Assembly (NCBI GenBank): GCA_028717325.1
Contig: JAQUOB010000031.1
Coordinates: 1 to 7,783 of the forward strand
DNA length: 7,783 bases
Direction of reading: 5' to 3'
Origin: Candidatus Margulisiibacteriota bacterium
Lineage (GTDB): Bacteria; Margulisbacteria; WOR-1; O2-12-FULL-45-9; XYB2-FULL-48-7
The notes beneath the pieces were generated by a model. That model was not told the origin of the DNA. It worked only from the letters and a program-made list of their open reading frames with translations, and searched no databases. The translations under genes and the position numbers were made by a program. Below are positions 1 to 4,860 of this stretch, piece by piece (within the stretch, counting starts at the first letter, position 1; each line of letters opens with the position of its first letter).

Positions 1-1306
1 CCAGTCCGAAAGGCCCGATATTGACCATCACCCTCGCCTGCGCCAGCAGGCCGTAAGCGCTTGAATAATCAAAGCGGGCGCCCGCTTCATTCTTGCCTTT
101 TTGAAAGTAAGCCCCGGCAAATCCGCCACCAAAAGCGCCGGATTTTTGCTTGTCATAGCCGCCCGACCCGCCCAAATAGGCCTGGAAATCGCCGAACCGG
201 GCGATGATCGCCGGCTGGCCCTGCACGCTAATCTGTTTCGAATCGCCCATTTTGCCGGCCGTAAAGTAATCGGTCAAGCTGAAAGAAAATCTCGATTTAG
301 GAAACGAATAGACAAAACGGCCATTCTGTATCGCTCCTGATTGGTCGGGATAAAATCGTCTGGCTGACTCATCCAAAGTAGTATTTAAATACGCAAAGTA
401 GCCCCCTTGAAAGTGTAATTGAGTGTTTTCGCCGCGATATTGGAGCGTGCCGGTATAGGTATCACTTGCGGAGCGGCTTTCTTTGCCATTGCCGGCCATA
501 TCCAGTTGTCCGCGGGCATCCAATTGAACGATGGTTTTCGGGTTCAAATGATAGCCGACCGTCAGGCCGTAAAGGCCGTAGGGACCGCTATTATTATGTA
601 AGGAAGAATACCCCGCCCCTGCCCGACCGCTGAAATCCCAGGTTTTTTGAGCCGGGGTTTCGGGCTTGGCCGTTGGTCGCTGTCCGTTCCCGGCTTTGGC
701 CGAATTACAGGTATCGTTAATGAACCGGTCGATCGCCAAGATGACCGAGGCGCTTTCCATCCAACCCTCAACCCCAATGCTCAGAGCATTGCGAGTCGTT
801 TGATGGAGCTTAAAACTTTGGTCTCTCAACACCTTTTTCAATTCAGTGGCTATCTCGGCGGCGGAAGACTCCATCGGGCCTTTAACAACTGAAGTCTGCT
901 TTTTTTGCAGTTCTTTATAATTGTTTATTTCCAGGTTCAGGTTGTTCGCTAAACCCGCAAGCATATCGCGATCATGCTGCAATTTTTCTTTATCCGCGGG
1001 CGCCGCGGTTTTTAATTTGTCGTCGATCCCGTCGATTGCCGCCTTGAGCGCTTCCAACGTTTTTTGTGTCTGATTGGCCGATCTTGCCTGGCCCAGCTCA
1101 AATTGATAAACACCTTTCGCAAAATTACTTTGGAATTTATCATCGGCTGGCGGTGTCGCCAGATCCATCAGCTTGTTGACCGACGCCAGCATCGCCTGCA
1201 GTGCGGTTATTTCCGGCAGTAAAGCCAGATCGCTGGCTTTATCCGCGTCAACCCTCTGCGGATCGATGACAATATTTCGACCGGAACATATCTGGCTGAC
1301 ATTCAT
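1..1306 (-). CDS. Unrecognised protein, helical N-terminus plus beta-barrel-like C-terminus (3' partial)
   Basis: An open frame starts at ATG 1306 and gives 435 codons without a stop before the left edge, so the C-terminus is missing. I do not recognise the family. Residues about 1-200 look alpha-helical and polar, with a Lys/Glu/Gln-rich stretch at about 80-137 that could form a coiled coil. A Pro/Ala/Lys linker follows at about 203-221. From about 223 onward the protein has alternating polar and hydrophobic residues, many aromatic strand ends and many Gly/Asn/Ser/Asp turns, as in an outer-membrane beta-barrel (for example GYFAYLNTTLDE, RFSFSLTDYF, ARFDYSSAYG). There is no N-terminal signal peptide, which is odd for a barrel. 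The start is supported by AGGAG ten bases upstream and by the preceding gene ending 13 bases away. It is co-directional and probably co-transcribed with the lipoprotein gene at 1320-1856, so a joint envelope role is possible. The reading frame is secure; the function is unknown. Confidence 0.8.
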   Translation of the reverse strand, partial: MNVSQICSGRNIVIDPQRVDADKASDLALLPEITALQAMLASVNKLMDLATPPADDKFQSNFAKGVYQFELGQARSANQTQKTLEALKAAIDGIDDKLKTAAPADKEKLQHDRDMLAGLANNLNLEINNYKELQKKQTSVVKGPMESSAAEIATELKKVLRDQSFKLHQTTRNALSIGVEGWMESASVILAIDRFINDTCNSAKAGNGQRPTAKPETPAQKTWDFSGRAGAGYSSLHNNSGPYGLYGLTVGYHLNPKTIVQLDARGQLDMAGNGKESRSASDTYTGTLQYRGENTQLHFQGGYFAYLNTTLDESARRFYPDQSGAIQNGRFVYSFPKSRFSFSLTDYFTAGKMGDSKQISVQGQPAIIARFGDFQAYLGGSGGYDKQKSGAFGGGFAGAYFQKGKNEAGARFDYSSAYGLLAQARVMVNIGPFGL

Positions 1307-1316
1307 GATCGTTTAT

Positions 1317-1321
1317 CTCCT
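1317..1321 (-). promoter_or_regulatory. Ribosome binding site of the barrel-like gene, overlapping the upstream stop codon
   Basis: AGGAG on the minus strand lies ten bases before ATG 1306. Its first two bases are also the last two of the TAG stop codon (1322-1320) of the lipoprotein gene. Such an arrangement commonly couples translation of the second gene to termination of the first. It supports ATG 1306 as the start. Confidence 0.7.
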
Positions 1322-1856
1322 ATTTTGGGATACAATGACCCTTGTACATTTCTTGGTTTTTGGGGCAACCAACCGGCCTGGGCGGTTGCTTGGTCGGCGT
1401 ACTCGCCAAAGGCGGCGCCGAACTCGCGGCAACCGGCGGCTGGGGCGCCGCAGCGCTCGCCGAAGCCAAAGCTGAACTTTGGGCAATTGCCGGCGTTTCC
1501 ATCCGATCGGGACAAGAGGGCAGGTCATTAGTGCTTAATACAACAGTCCCCGTCCATTCCTGCATTTTTTTCGGCCACCAGCGAACATCTTGTCTCAGGA
1601 TATCGATATTTTCGTTGTAACCTTTTTTATTCAATTCATTCCGGTAAGTAAAGATCTGGGCATCGTTTGGCGACAGGTCGCATTTTACTTTCAAGGTATA
1701 ATCGGCCAATAATCCCATGTTCCTGGTCCGGTCCAAAGGAATGACAACCTCGGATTTAGCTGGAGAGCCGCAAGCGGCTATGGCCAGCACGAGGGCCGGC
1801 TTTGCCAGCCTGACCAGCGCTCTCTGCGCAATTCTATAAATTGATCTTGCTTCCAT
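1320..1856 (-). CDS. Small predicted lipoprotein with Pro/Ala/Ser-rich tail and C-terminal Cys pair
   Basis: 178 residues. The N-terminus has basic residues (Arg at 4, 8, 12, 16; Lys 19), then a hydrophobic run ALVLAIAAC at 21-29 that fits a lipobox (Ile-Ala-Ala-Cys), so Cys29 is the probable lipidation site and the mature protein would be membrane-anchored outside the cytoplasm. Residues about 36-118 form a small globular part with Cys60 and Cys115 and a Trp-rich patch (VRWWPKKMQEW). Residues about 120-161 are a low-complexity Ala/Pro/Ser/Gln linker, and the tail GCPKNQEMYKGHCIPK has two Cys ten residues apart, suggesting a disulfide-closed knob. I do not recognise the family. The ATG at 1856 is the only start that keeps the signal sequence, but no good ribosome binding site precedes it, so the start is less certain than the frame. 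It is followed after 13 bases by the barrel-like gene. Confidence 0.72.
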   Translation of the reverse strand: MEARSIYRIAQRALVRLAKPALVLAIAACGSPAKSEVVIPLDRTRNMGLLADYTLKVKCDLSPNDAQIFTYRNELNKKGYNENIDILRQDVRWWPKKMQEWTGTVVLSTNDLPSCPDRMETPAIAQSSALASASAAAPQPPVAASSAPPLASTPTKQPPRPVGCPKNQEMYKGHCIPK

Positions 1857-1859
1857 ATC

Positions 1860-1877
1860 ATATGGTTTTCGCCATAT
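1860..1877. repeat. Short inverted repeat just upstream of the lipoprotein gene
   Basis: ATATGG (1860-1865) and CCATAT (1872-1877) are perfect 6-bp arms around a 6-base spacer, ending three bases before the start codon at 1856. It may be a hairpin in the mRNA leader that affects ribosome access, or an operator half-site pair. It is short enough to be chance. Confidence 0.3.
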
Positions 1878-1926
1878 AATTTGGAGAATTTCACTTTTTT
1901 TACGGCAAAGAAATACTCAGAGGGGG

Positions 1927-1961
1927 AAAAAATAAGCCCCACAATTGGCTGTGGGGCTTAT
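1927..1961 (-). terminator. Intrinsic terminator of the bactofilin-like gene
   Basis: A perfect 12-bp stem (1932-1943 with 1950-1961, arm ATAAGCCCCACA) closes a 6-base loop. Read on the minus strand it is followed at once by a T-rich tract (TTTTTT, complement of 1927-1932). It lies 31 bases past the stop codon of the minus-strand gene at 1992-2843, as expected for its rho-independent terminator. The lipoprotein and barrel genes lie beyond it on the same strand, so they would need their own promoter or read-through. I do not see a convincing promoter in 1857-1926. Confidence 0.9.
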
Positions 1962-1991
1962 CGCTTAAAGATAACTTGGGTCAGCCGGCGA

Positions 1992-2843
1992 TCATTTTGT
2001 CCCGAACCTGGTTTCGGACACTCCGCCGAGGCCGCAAAGCACGGCTATCATTTTGATGATAAAACCGCCGATGGGGACGAGACCGACGACCGAAAGCAGG
2101 ATGACGCCGGTCAGCGTTTCGGTCATCATCGATTTATTGAACAGCCTGAAAGCGTGCAAAGTTTTCTTGCCGAGCAGGTGGCCCGCTGTGATATAACCGA
2201 AGAGACAGGCGGCGCCGACCAGGATCAGCCAGACCGGGATCAGGATTATGCCGACGATCGACACGGCGAGAACTATTATGATCGGGATGAAGAGTATCAT
2301 GACCAGCAGGCCGATCAGGAAACTGCGCAGGAGATTTTTTTCCAGGGCCGCCGAGACGATCCCCAGTTGCGGCGTAAAAACAGCCACCAGAATGATCGCC
2401 AGGATAATAAAGCCGATAAAAGTCAGCAAGCCAAAAAGGGCCAAGCCCTTCAGTATCCCGCCTTTGGTGAAATAAGAGACGGCGGGCGAGATCCCACCGG
2501 CCGAGACCTCAACGACATCCCCTTTGGCCAGGGCGCCGGCTTCTTTCATCACTTTGCCGCCGACCGAGACCGTATCGCCACCGACAACCGCCGAATCCTT
2601 CAAAAAGACAGAGCCGCCGACCGAAACGACGTCCTGGTCGACCGTGCCGTAAACCGTGACCGAGCCGCCGACCGAAACAACCGATTTAACGTCGGCGCCC
2701 TGCGGGATCGTGATGCTTTCCCCGACTTTGATGATCGATTGCTTGCTGCTTTCCAGCCCTTTAACTACGGCAAAACTGGAAGCGACGGCGACAGAAACGA
2801 GGAGAACTATGACAAAAAGCGGGCCGAAAATTTTCCTTACCAT
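1992..2843 (-). CDS. Membrane protein with bactofilin-like (polymer-forming) beta repeats
   Basis: 283 residues from ATG 2843. An N-terminal hydrophobic segment (about 7-27) acts as signal anchor or signal peptide. Residues about 38-120 are short Val/Gly-rich beta repeats, including three near-identical VSVGG units (56-62, 73-79, 92-98), which resemble the stacked beta turns of bactofilins and other polymer-forming proteins. The second half is very hydrophobic, with membrane segments at about 131-157, 172-224 (probably two) and 243-270, and ends in a Gly-rich VCGLGG-like turn. Proteins combining such a beta stack with C-terminal membrane helices occur in bacteria and archaea under the name polymer-forming cytoskeletal protein; their role is poorly known, and here the beta stack should face outward if the N-terminus is a cleaved signal. 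An ATG seven codons upstream (2864) is in frame, but the good GGAGGT site precedes 2843. It is a single-gene unit with its own promoter and terminator. Family assignment is by pattern only. Confidence 0.85.
   Translation of the reverse strand: MVRKIFGPLFVIVLLVSVAVASSFAVVKGLESSKQSIIKVGESITIPQGADVKSVVSVGGSVTVYGTVDQDVVSVGGSVFLKDSAVVGGDTVSVGGKVMKEAGALAKGDVVEVSAGGISPAVSYFTKGGILKGLALFGLLTFIGFIILAIILVAVFTPQLGIVSAALEKNLLRSFLIGLLVMILFIPIIIVLAVSIVGIILIPVWLILVGAACLFGYITAGHLLGKKTLHAFRLFNKSMMTETLTGVILLSVVGLVPIGGFIIKMIAVLCGLGGVSETRFGTK
2550..2678 (-). repeat. Three DNA-level repeats encoding VSVGG(S/K)V
   Basis: Three copies of a GC-rich unit coding VSVGG(S/K)V lie at 2658-2678, 2607-2627 and 2550-2570, the first two almost identical at DNA level. 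Spacing is 17 and 19 codons, consistent with successive turns of a beta stack that arose by internal duplication. Confidence 0.7.
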
Positions 2844-2850
2844 CAAAAAC

Positions 2851-2856
2851 ACCTCC
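2851..2856 (-). promoter_or_regulatory. Ribosome binding site that fixes the bactofilin-like start at 2843
   Basis: GGAGGT on the minus strand ends seven bases before ATG 2843, an ideal Shine-Dalgarno spacing. The alternative in-frame ATG at 2864 has AGGA directly against it with no spacing, so it is unlikely to be used. Confidence 0.8.
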
Positions 2857-2857
2857 A

Positions 2858-2880
2858 CAGGCATTCCTGCCGTCTGGCAG
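2858..2880 (-). other. Alternative hairpins in the leader of the bactofilin-like mRNA
   Basis: The plus strand reads GGCA (2860-2863), TGCC (2868-2871), GGCA (2876-2879). The middle arm can pair with either outer arm, giving CTGCC/GGCAG (2867-2880) or GGCA/TGCC (2860-2871). Given the promoter at 2889-2917, the structure would sit at the extreme 5' end of the transcript, immediately before the ribosome binding site. It could stabilise the mRNA or tune translation. Stems are only 4-5 bp, so this is tentative. Confidence 0.35.
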
Positions 2881-2888
2881 ATGATGAA

Positions 2889-2917
2889 ATTATACGGTCG
2901 ATCCAGACCTAAGTCAA
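2889..2917 (-). promoter_or_regulatory. Sigma-70-type promoter of the bactofilin-like gene
   Basis: On the minus strand TTGACT (2917-2912) is separated by 17 bases from a perfect TATAAT (2894-2889). Transcription would begin near 2882, giving a leader of about 39 bases with a good ribosome binding site. It is back to back with the cbiM promoter; the two -35 boxes are 17 bp apart. Confidence 0.82.
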
Positions 2918-2934
2918 CTTGAAATCACCCTTGA

Positions 2935-2963
2935 TTGACATTCCGCCGATAGATTGCTACGAT
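2935..2963 (+). promoter_or_regulatory. Sigma-70-type promoter of cbiM
   Basis: A perfect TTGACA (2935-2940) is followed after 17 bases by TACGAT (2958-2963), four of six matches to the -10 consensus. The start site would be near 2970 and the leader about 35 bases long, which leaves no room for a cobalamin or nickel/cobalt riboswitch. Any metal control would therefore have to act on the DNA. Confidence 0.75.
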
Positions 2964-2979
2964 TATTTAAAACGTAGCA
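2955..2979. promoter_or_regulatory. Inverted repeat over the cbiM -10 box, candidate operator
   Basis: TGCTACG (2955-2961) and CGTAGCA (2973-2979) are perfect 7-bp inverted arms separated by 11 AT-rich bases. The left arm covers most of the -10 hexamer and the right arm lies just past the expected start site, so a dimeric protein bound here would block RNA polymerase. Repressors of nickel/cobalt uptake such as NikR bind spaced inverted repeats, but this sequence is not one I recognise as a known NikR site. Confidence 0.5.
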
Positions 2980-2987
2980 CCAAAAGA

Positions 2988-2994
2988 GAGGAAG
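2988..2994 (+). promoter_or_regulatory. Ribosome binding site supporting ATG 3005 of cbiM
   Basis: A purine-rich GAGGAAG ends ten bases before ATG 3005. An in-frame TTG at 2996 is only one base from it and would add three residues before Met-His. In this family Met1 and His2 bind the metal, so 3005 is the better start. Confidence 0.65.
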
Positions 2995-3004
2995 TTTGAG
3001 TCAA

Positions 3005-3712
3005 ATGCATATTCCTGACGGGTTTCTTGATCCAAAAGTTTCCGGCGGCCTGGCCGGAGCAGCGGCGGTCGTTTTGGGTTATTGTTTTTCCAAGGTCAAG
3101 CAGGCGGTAACTGCCGTAGTGCCGCAAGTCGCGCTGGCCGCCGCCGGTAAAGGCGCCCACTCCCTGGCGTTCGGCAGCCGGCGGGTAATGACCAAATTCG
3201 GCGAGAGCCAGCTGATGAGAATGGCCGCGGTCGCCTCACTTATCTTTGCCGCGCAGATGTTTAATTTCCCGATCGCCGGCGGAACTTCGGGCCACCTGAT
3301 CGGCGGAGTGCTGGCAGTGGTTTTGCTGGGGCCGTTTGCCGGCGCGCTGTCCATCGCAGCAGTCTTGATCGTCCAATCGCTATTTTACGCTGACGGCGGG
3401 CTGATGGCGCTGGGGGCGAATATCATTAATATGGCGGTCTTTGGCGCGCTGATCAGCTATTATGTTTATTTCTGGTTGAGCAAAATCCTGACCGAATGGT
3501 TGAGCGTAATGATCGCGGCTTGGCTATCGGTCATCCTGGCGGCGCTGGCCTGCGCGCTGGAGATCGGGCTAGCCGACACGATCGCTTTCAGCACAGTGGT
3601 CCCGGCGATGATAAAAGTCCATGCCGTTATCGGTATCGCCGAAGCGTTAATAACCATTGCTCTTTTGAACCTTTTCCGACAGCTGATGCCGGCAAAAGAC
3701 TCCCCTCAATGA
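3005..3712 (+). CDS. cbiM: CbiM/NikM-family substrate-binding membrane subunit of an ECF cobalt/nickel transporter
   Basis: 235 residues. The N-terminus MHIPDGFL is the family signature: in characterised CbiM/NikM proteins the free amino end and His2 help bind the metal ion, together with a later His. A matching His97 lies in the conserved GGTSGHLIGG stretch (92-101), and the FADGGL-like and GAN(I/L)NM motifs follow (here YADGGLMALGANIINM). About six or seven hydrophobic helices are visible. The protein is the S component that captures Co2+ or Ni2+ in the membrane; it needs a small CbiN/NikN partner plus CbiQ and the ATPase CbiO. The partner follows with a 4-base ATGA overlap (3709-3712), so the two are translationally coupled. 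CbiQ and CbiO are absent downstream, where a tRNA runs the other way. Whether the metal is cobalt or nickel cannot be read from the sequence. Confidence 0.93.
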   Translation: MHIPDGFLDPKVSGGLAGAAAVVLGYCFSKVKQAVTAVVPQVALAAAGKGAHSLAFGSRRVMTKFGESQLMRMAAVASLIFAAQMFNFPIAGGTSGHLIGGVLAVVLLGPFAGALSIAAVLIVQSLFYADGGLMALGANIINMAVFGALISYYVYFWLSKILTEWLSVMIAAWLSVILAALACALEIGLADTIAFSTVVPAMIKVHAVIGIAEALITIALLNLFRQLMPAKDSPQ

Positions 3713-3969
3713 AAAAAATCTTCTTGTTGGCCGGTTTGATCGTGGTTTTAGCGGCTTTTTGGGCATCATCTCATCCGGATGGCCTCAACAAAGTCGCCGA
3801 GACGCTCGGGTTTGCCGGCAAAGCGGTCGAACATCAAACCTTAATGACCGGCTACTCCCTCCCCTTTTTACCGGCAGGGCCAGCATCCACGGCGGCAACG
3901 GGGGTTATCGGGGTTTTGTTTTTATTTGGATTATTTAGCGGGGTCAGACTTTTTTTCTCAAAAAAGTAA
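3709..3969 (+). CDS. PDGLE-domain protein, CbiN/NikN-like partner of CbiM
   Basis: 86 residues, starting within the cbiM stop codon (ATGA overlap). It has an N-terminal hydrophobic helix (about 3-19), an extracytoplasmic loop starting SSHPDGLNKVAETLGF, and a second membrane helix (about 60-82) ending in Lys-Lys. The PDGL(E) motif, here PDGLN, marks the short domain found in or fused to CbiM/NikM transport systems, where it plays the CbiN/NikN role of gating metal access. The two-helix layout and size fit. The coding end carries an AT-only run (CTT TTT TTC TCA AAA AAG) that can form a weak hairpin at 3948-3967, but I do not call it a terminator. The stop codon is one base from the 3' end of the opposing tRNA gene. 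Confidence 0.87.
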   Translation: MKKIFLLAGLIVVLAAFWASSHPDGLNKVAETLGFAGKAVEHQTLMTGYSLPFLPAGPASTAATGVIGVLFLFGLFSGVRLFFSKK

Positions 3970-3970
3970 A

Positions 3971-4041
3971 CTGGGGGACAGGGACTTGAACCCCGATTCT
4001 CGCCTCCAAAGGGCGGTGTCCTACCATTAGACGATCCCCCA
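3971..4041 (-). tRNA. tRNA-Gln (anticodon UUG)
   Basis: On the minus strand a 71-base cloverleaf folds with a 7-bp acceptor stem (TGGGGGA with TCCCCCA, discriminator G73). The U1-A72 first pair is typical of bacterial tRNA-Gln. D arm is GTCT/GGAC with loop AATGGTA, the anticodon loop is CTTTGGA (anticodon TTG, reading CAA), and the T arm is CGGGG/CCCTG with loop TTCAAGT. The anticodon stem has one C-A mismatch at its outer pair (27-43). CCA is not encoded, so it must be added by CCA transferase. It begins five bases after the stop codon of the GlmU-like gene on the same strand, so it may be processed out of that operon's transcript; a GATAAT-like -10 with a poor -35 just upstream could also serve. 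A T-rich stretch follows the 3' end. Confidence 0.96.
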
Positions 4042-4046
4042 GCGAC

Positions 4047-4859
4047 TTATTTATTATCTGAAAGCCTGAATATTTCTTTTAACAGGGAAATTTCTGCTTC
4101 ACCAAGTTCACGGCCCCGGCGCTTCATGACCAGCCGCTCAGTAGCGATAAATTTTTCGAACCTGACCTTCTGATCCCCGCCCCAGCCGAACGCGGGAACA
4201 ACCTTCGGGCTGATCCCCCCGCCAAAAATATTGGCTCCCAGCCCGATCACCGCCCCCGTGGGGATCAGCGTCCCTATCCCCAGTTTTGCGTGATCGCCGA
4301 TCAGGCAACCCAAAAATTGTTCGCCGGTGTCGATCTCTTTTCCCCCGAGAGTCATTTTCACAGTGCCGTAAGTGTTCTTGAGATTGGAATTGGTGGTGCC
4401 GGCGCCCAAGTTGACCCATTCGCCGATATAAGAGTGGCCGATAAAACCATAATGAGCTTTGTTCGAATAACCATAGAAGATCGAATGGGTGATCTCGCCG
4501 CCGAGCCGGCATTCCGGCCCGATCGATAAAGGGCCGCGCAGGTAGCTCTGCGGCCGGATAATCGTATTTTTTCCGATATAAATGGGACCGCTTCTGGCAT
4601 CCAGCACGGCACAGGCTTCTACTTCCGCTCCGTCTTCAATTAAGATCTTTCCCGGCGCGTAAAGCACCGCGGAAGGATGTATTTTCCCTCTTACCCCATA
4701 CCCCAGACCAGCGAGATCCTGTTCGAGATCTTCTTTCAAGTTAACGATCAGTTCCCAGGGGTAATTTATTTTTCTTGGAGCATGGTCTTTTAACGTCGTT
4801 GCGCCGCAGCGAAGCTCTTCGGCCGGTCTCAGCCAGAGGAATTTTAAAAGATCGTCCAT
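4047..4859 (-). CDS. GlmU-like left-handed beta-helix acyltransferase with a truncated N-terminal domain
   Basis: 270 residues from ATG 4859. Residues about 60-225 are hexapeptide-repeat beta helix (IHPSAVLYAPG, IYIGKNTIIRP, LSIGPECRLGG and further turns). The stretch NKAHYGFIGHSYIGEWVNLGAGT lines up with the acetyltransferase active site of GlmU, and His136 appears to match GlmU's catalytic His. The N-terminus keeps RPAEELRCG and NYPWELI, fragments typical of the pseudo-nucleotidyltransferase domain in sugar nucleotidyltransferase-like homologues, but most of that domain (normally well over 100 residues) is absent and no nucleotide-binding loop is seen. It probably transfers an acyl group to a sugar or sugar phosphate, perhaps for cell-envelope precursors; the substrate is not shown. 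The start is one base after the ackA stop (TGA, A, ATG), so translation is probably coupled. A longer in-frame extension upstream lies wholly inside ackA and is rejected. Confidence 0.83.
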   Translation of the reverse strand: MDDLLKFLWLRPAEELRCGATTLKDHAPRKINYPWELIVNLKEDLEQDLAGLGYGVRGKIHPSAVLYAPGKILIEDGAEVEACAVLDARSGPIYIGKNTIIRPQSYLRGPLSIGPECRLGGEITHSIFYGYSNKAHYGFIGHSYIGEWVNLGAGTTNSNLKNTYGTVKMTLGGKEIDTGEQFLGCLIGDHAKLGIGTLIPTGAVIGLGANIFGGGISPKVVPAFGWGGDQKVRFEKFIATERLVMKRRGRELGEAEISLLKEIFRLSDNK

Positions 4860-4860
4860 T

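Noticed and set aside
101..892. Small plus-strand frames in the first kilobase.
   Set aside because: They lie opposite the continuous 435-codon minus-strand frame and show no features of their own.
1881..2912. A 343-codon plus-strand open frame rich in Asp, Gln and Arg.
   Set aside because: It lies opposite the bactofilin-like gene, spans its promoter and terminator, has extreme composition typical of an antisense shadow, and no ribosome binding site or recognisable motif.
2964..3004. Possible riboswitch ahead of cbiM.
   Set aside because: The leader is only about 35 bases, with no room for a cobalamin or nickel/cobalt aptamer.
3496..3708. A plus-strand frame joining the CbiN-like protein to upstream sequence inside cbiM.
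   Set aside because: The upstream part is out-of-frame cbiM; the ATGA overlap at 3709 gives a normal start and the right N-terminal helix.
3948..3967. Hairpin ACTTTTTT/AAAAAAGT at the end of the CbiN-like gene as a terminator.
   Set aside because: The stem is almost pure A-T, lies within the coding frame and has no T-tract after it; the Lys/Phe codons explain it.
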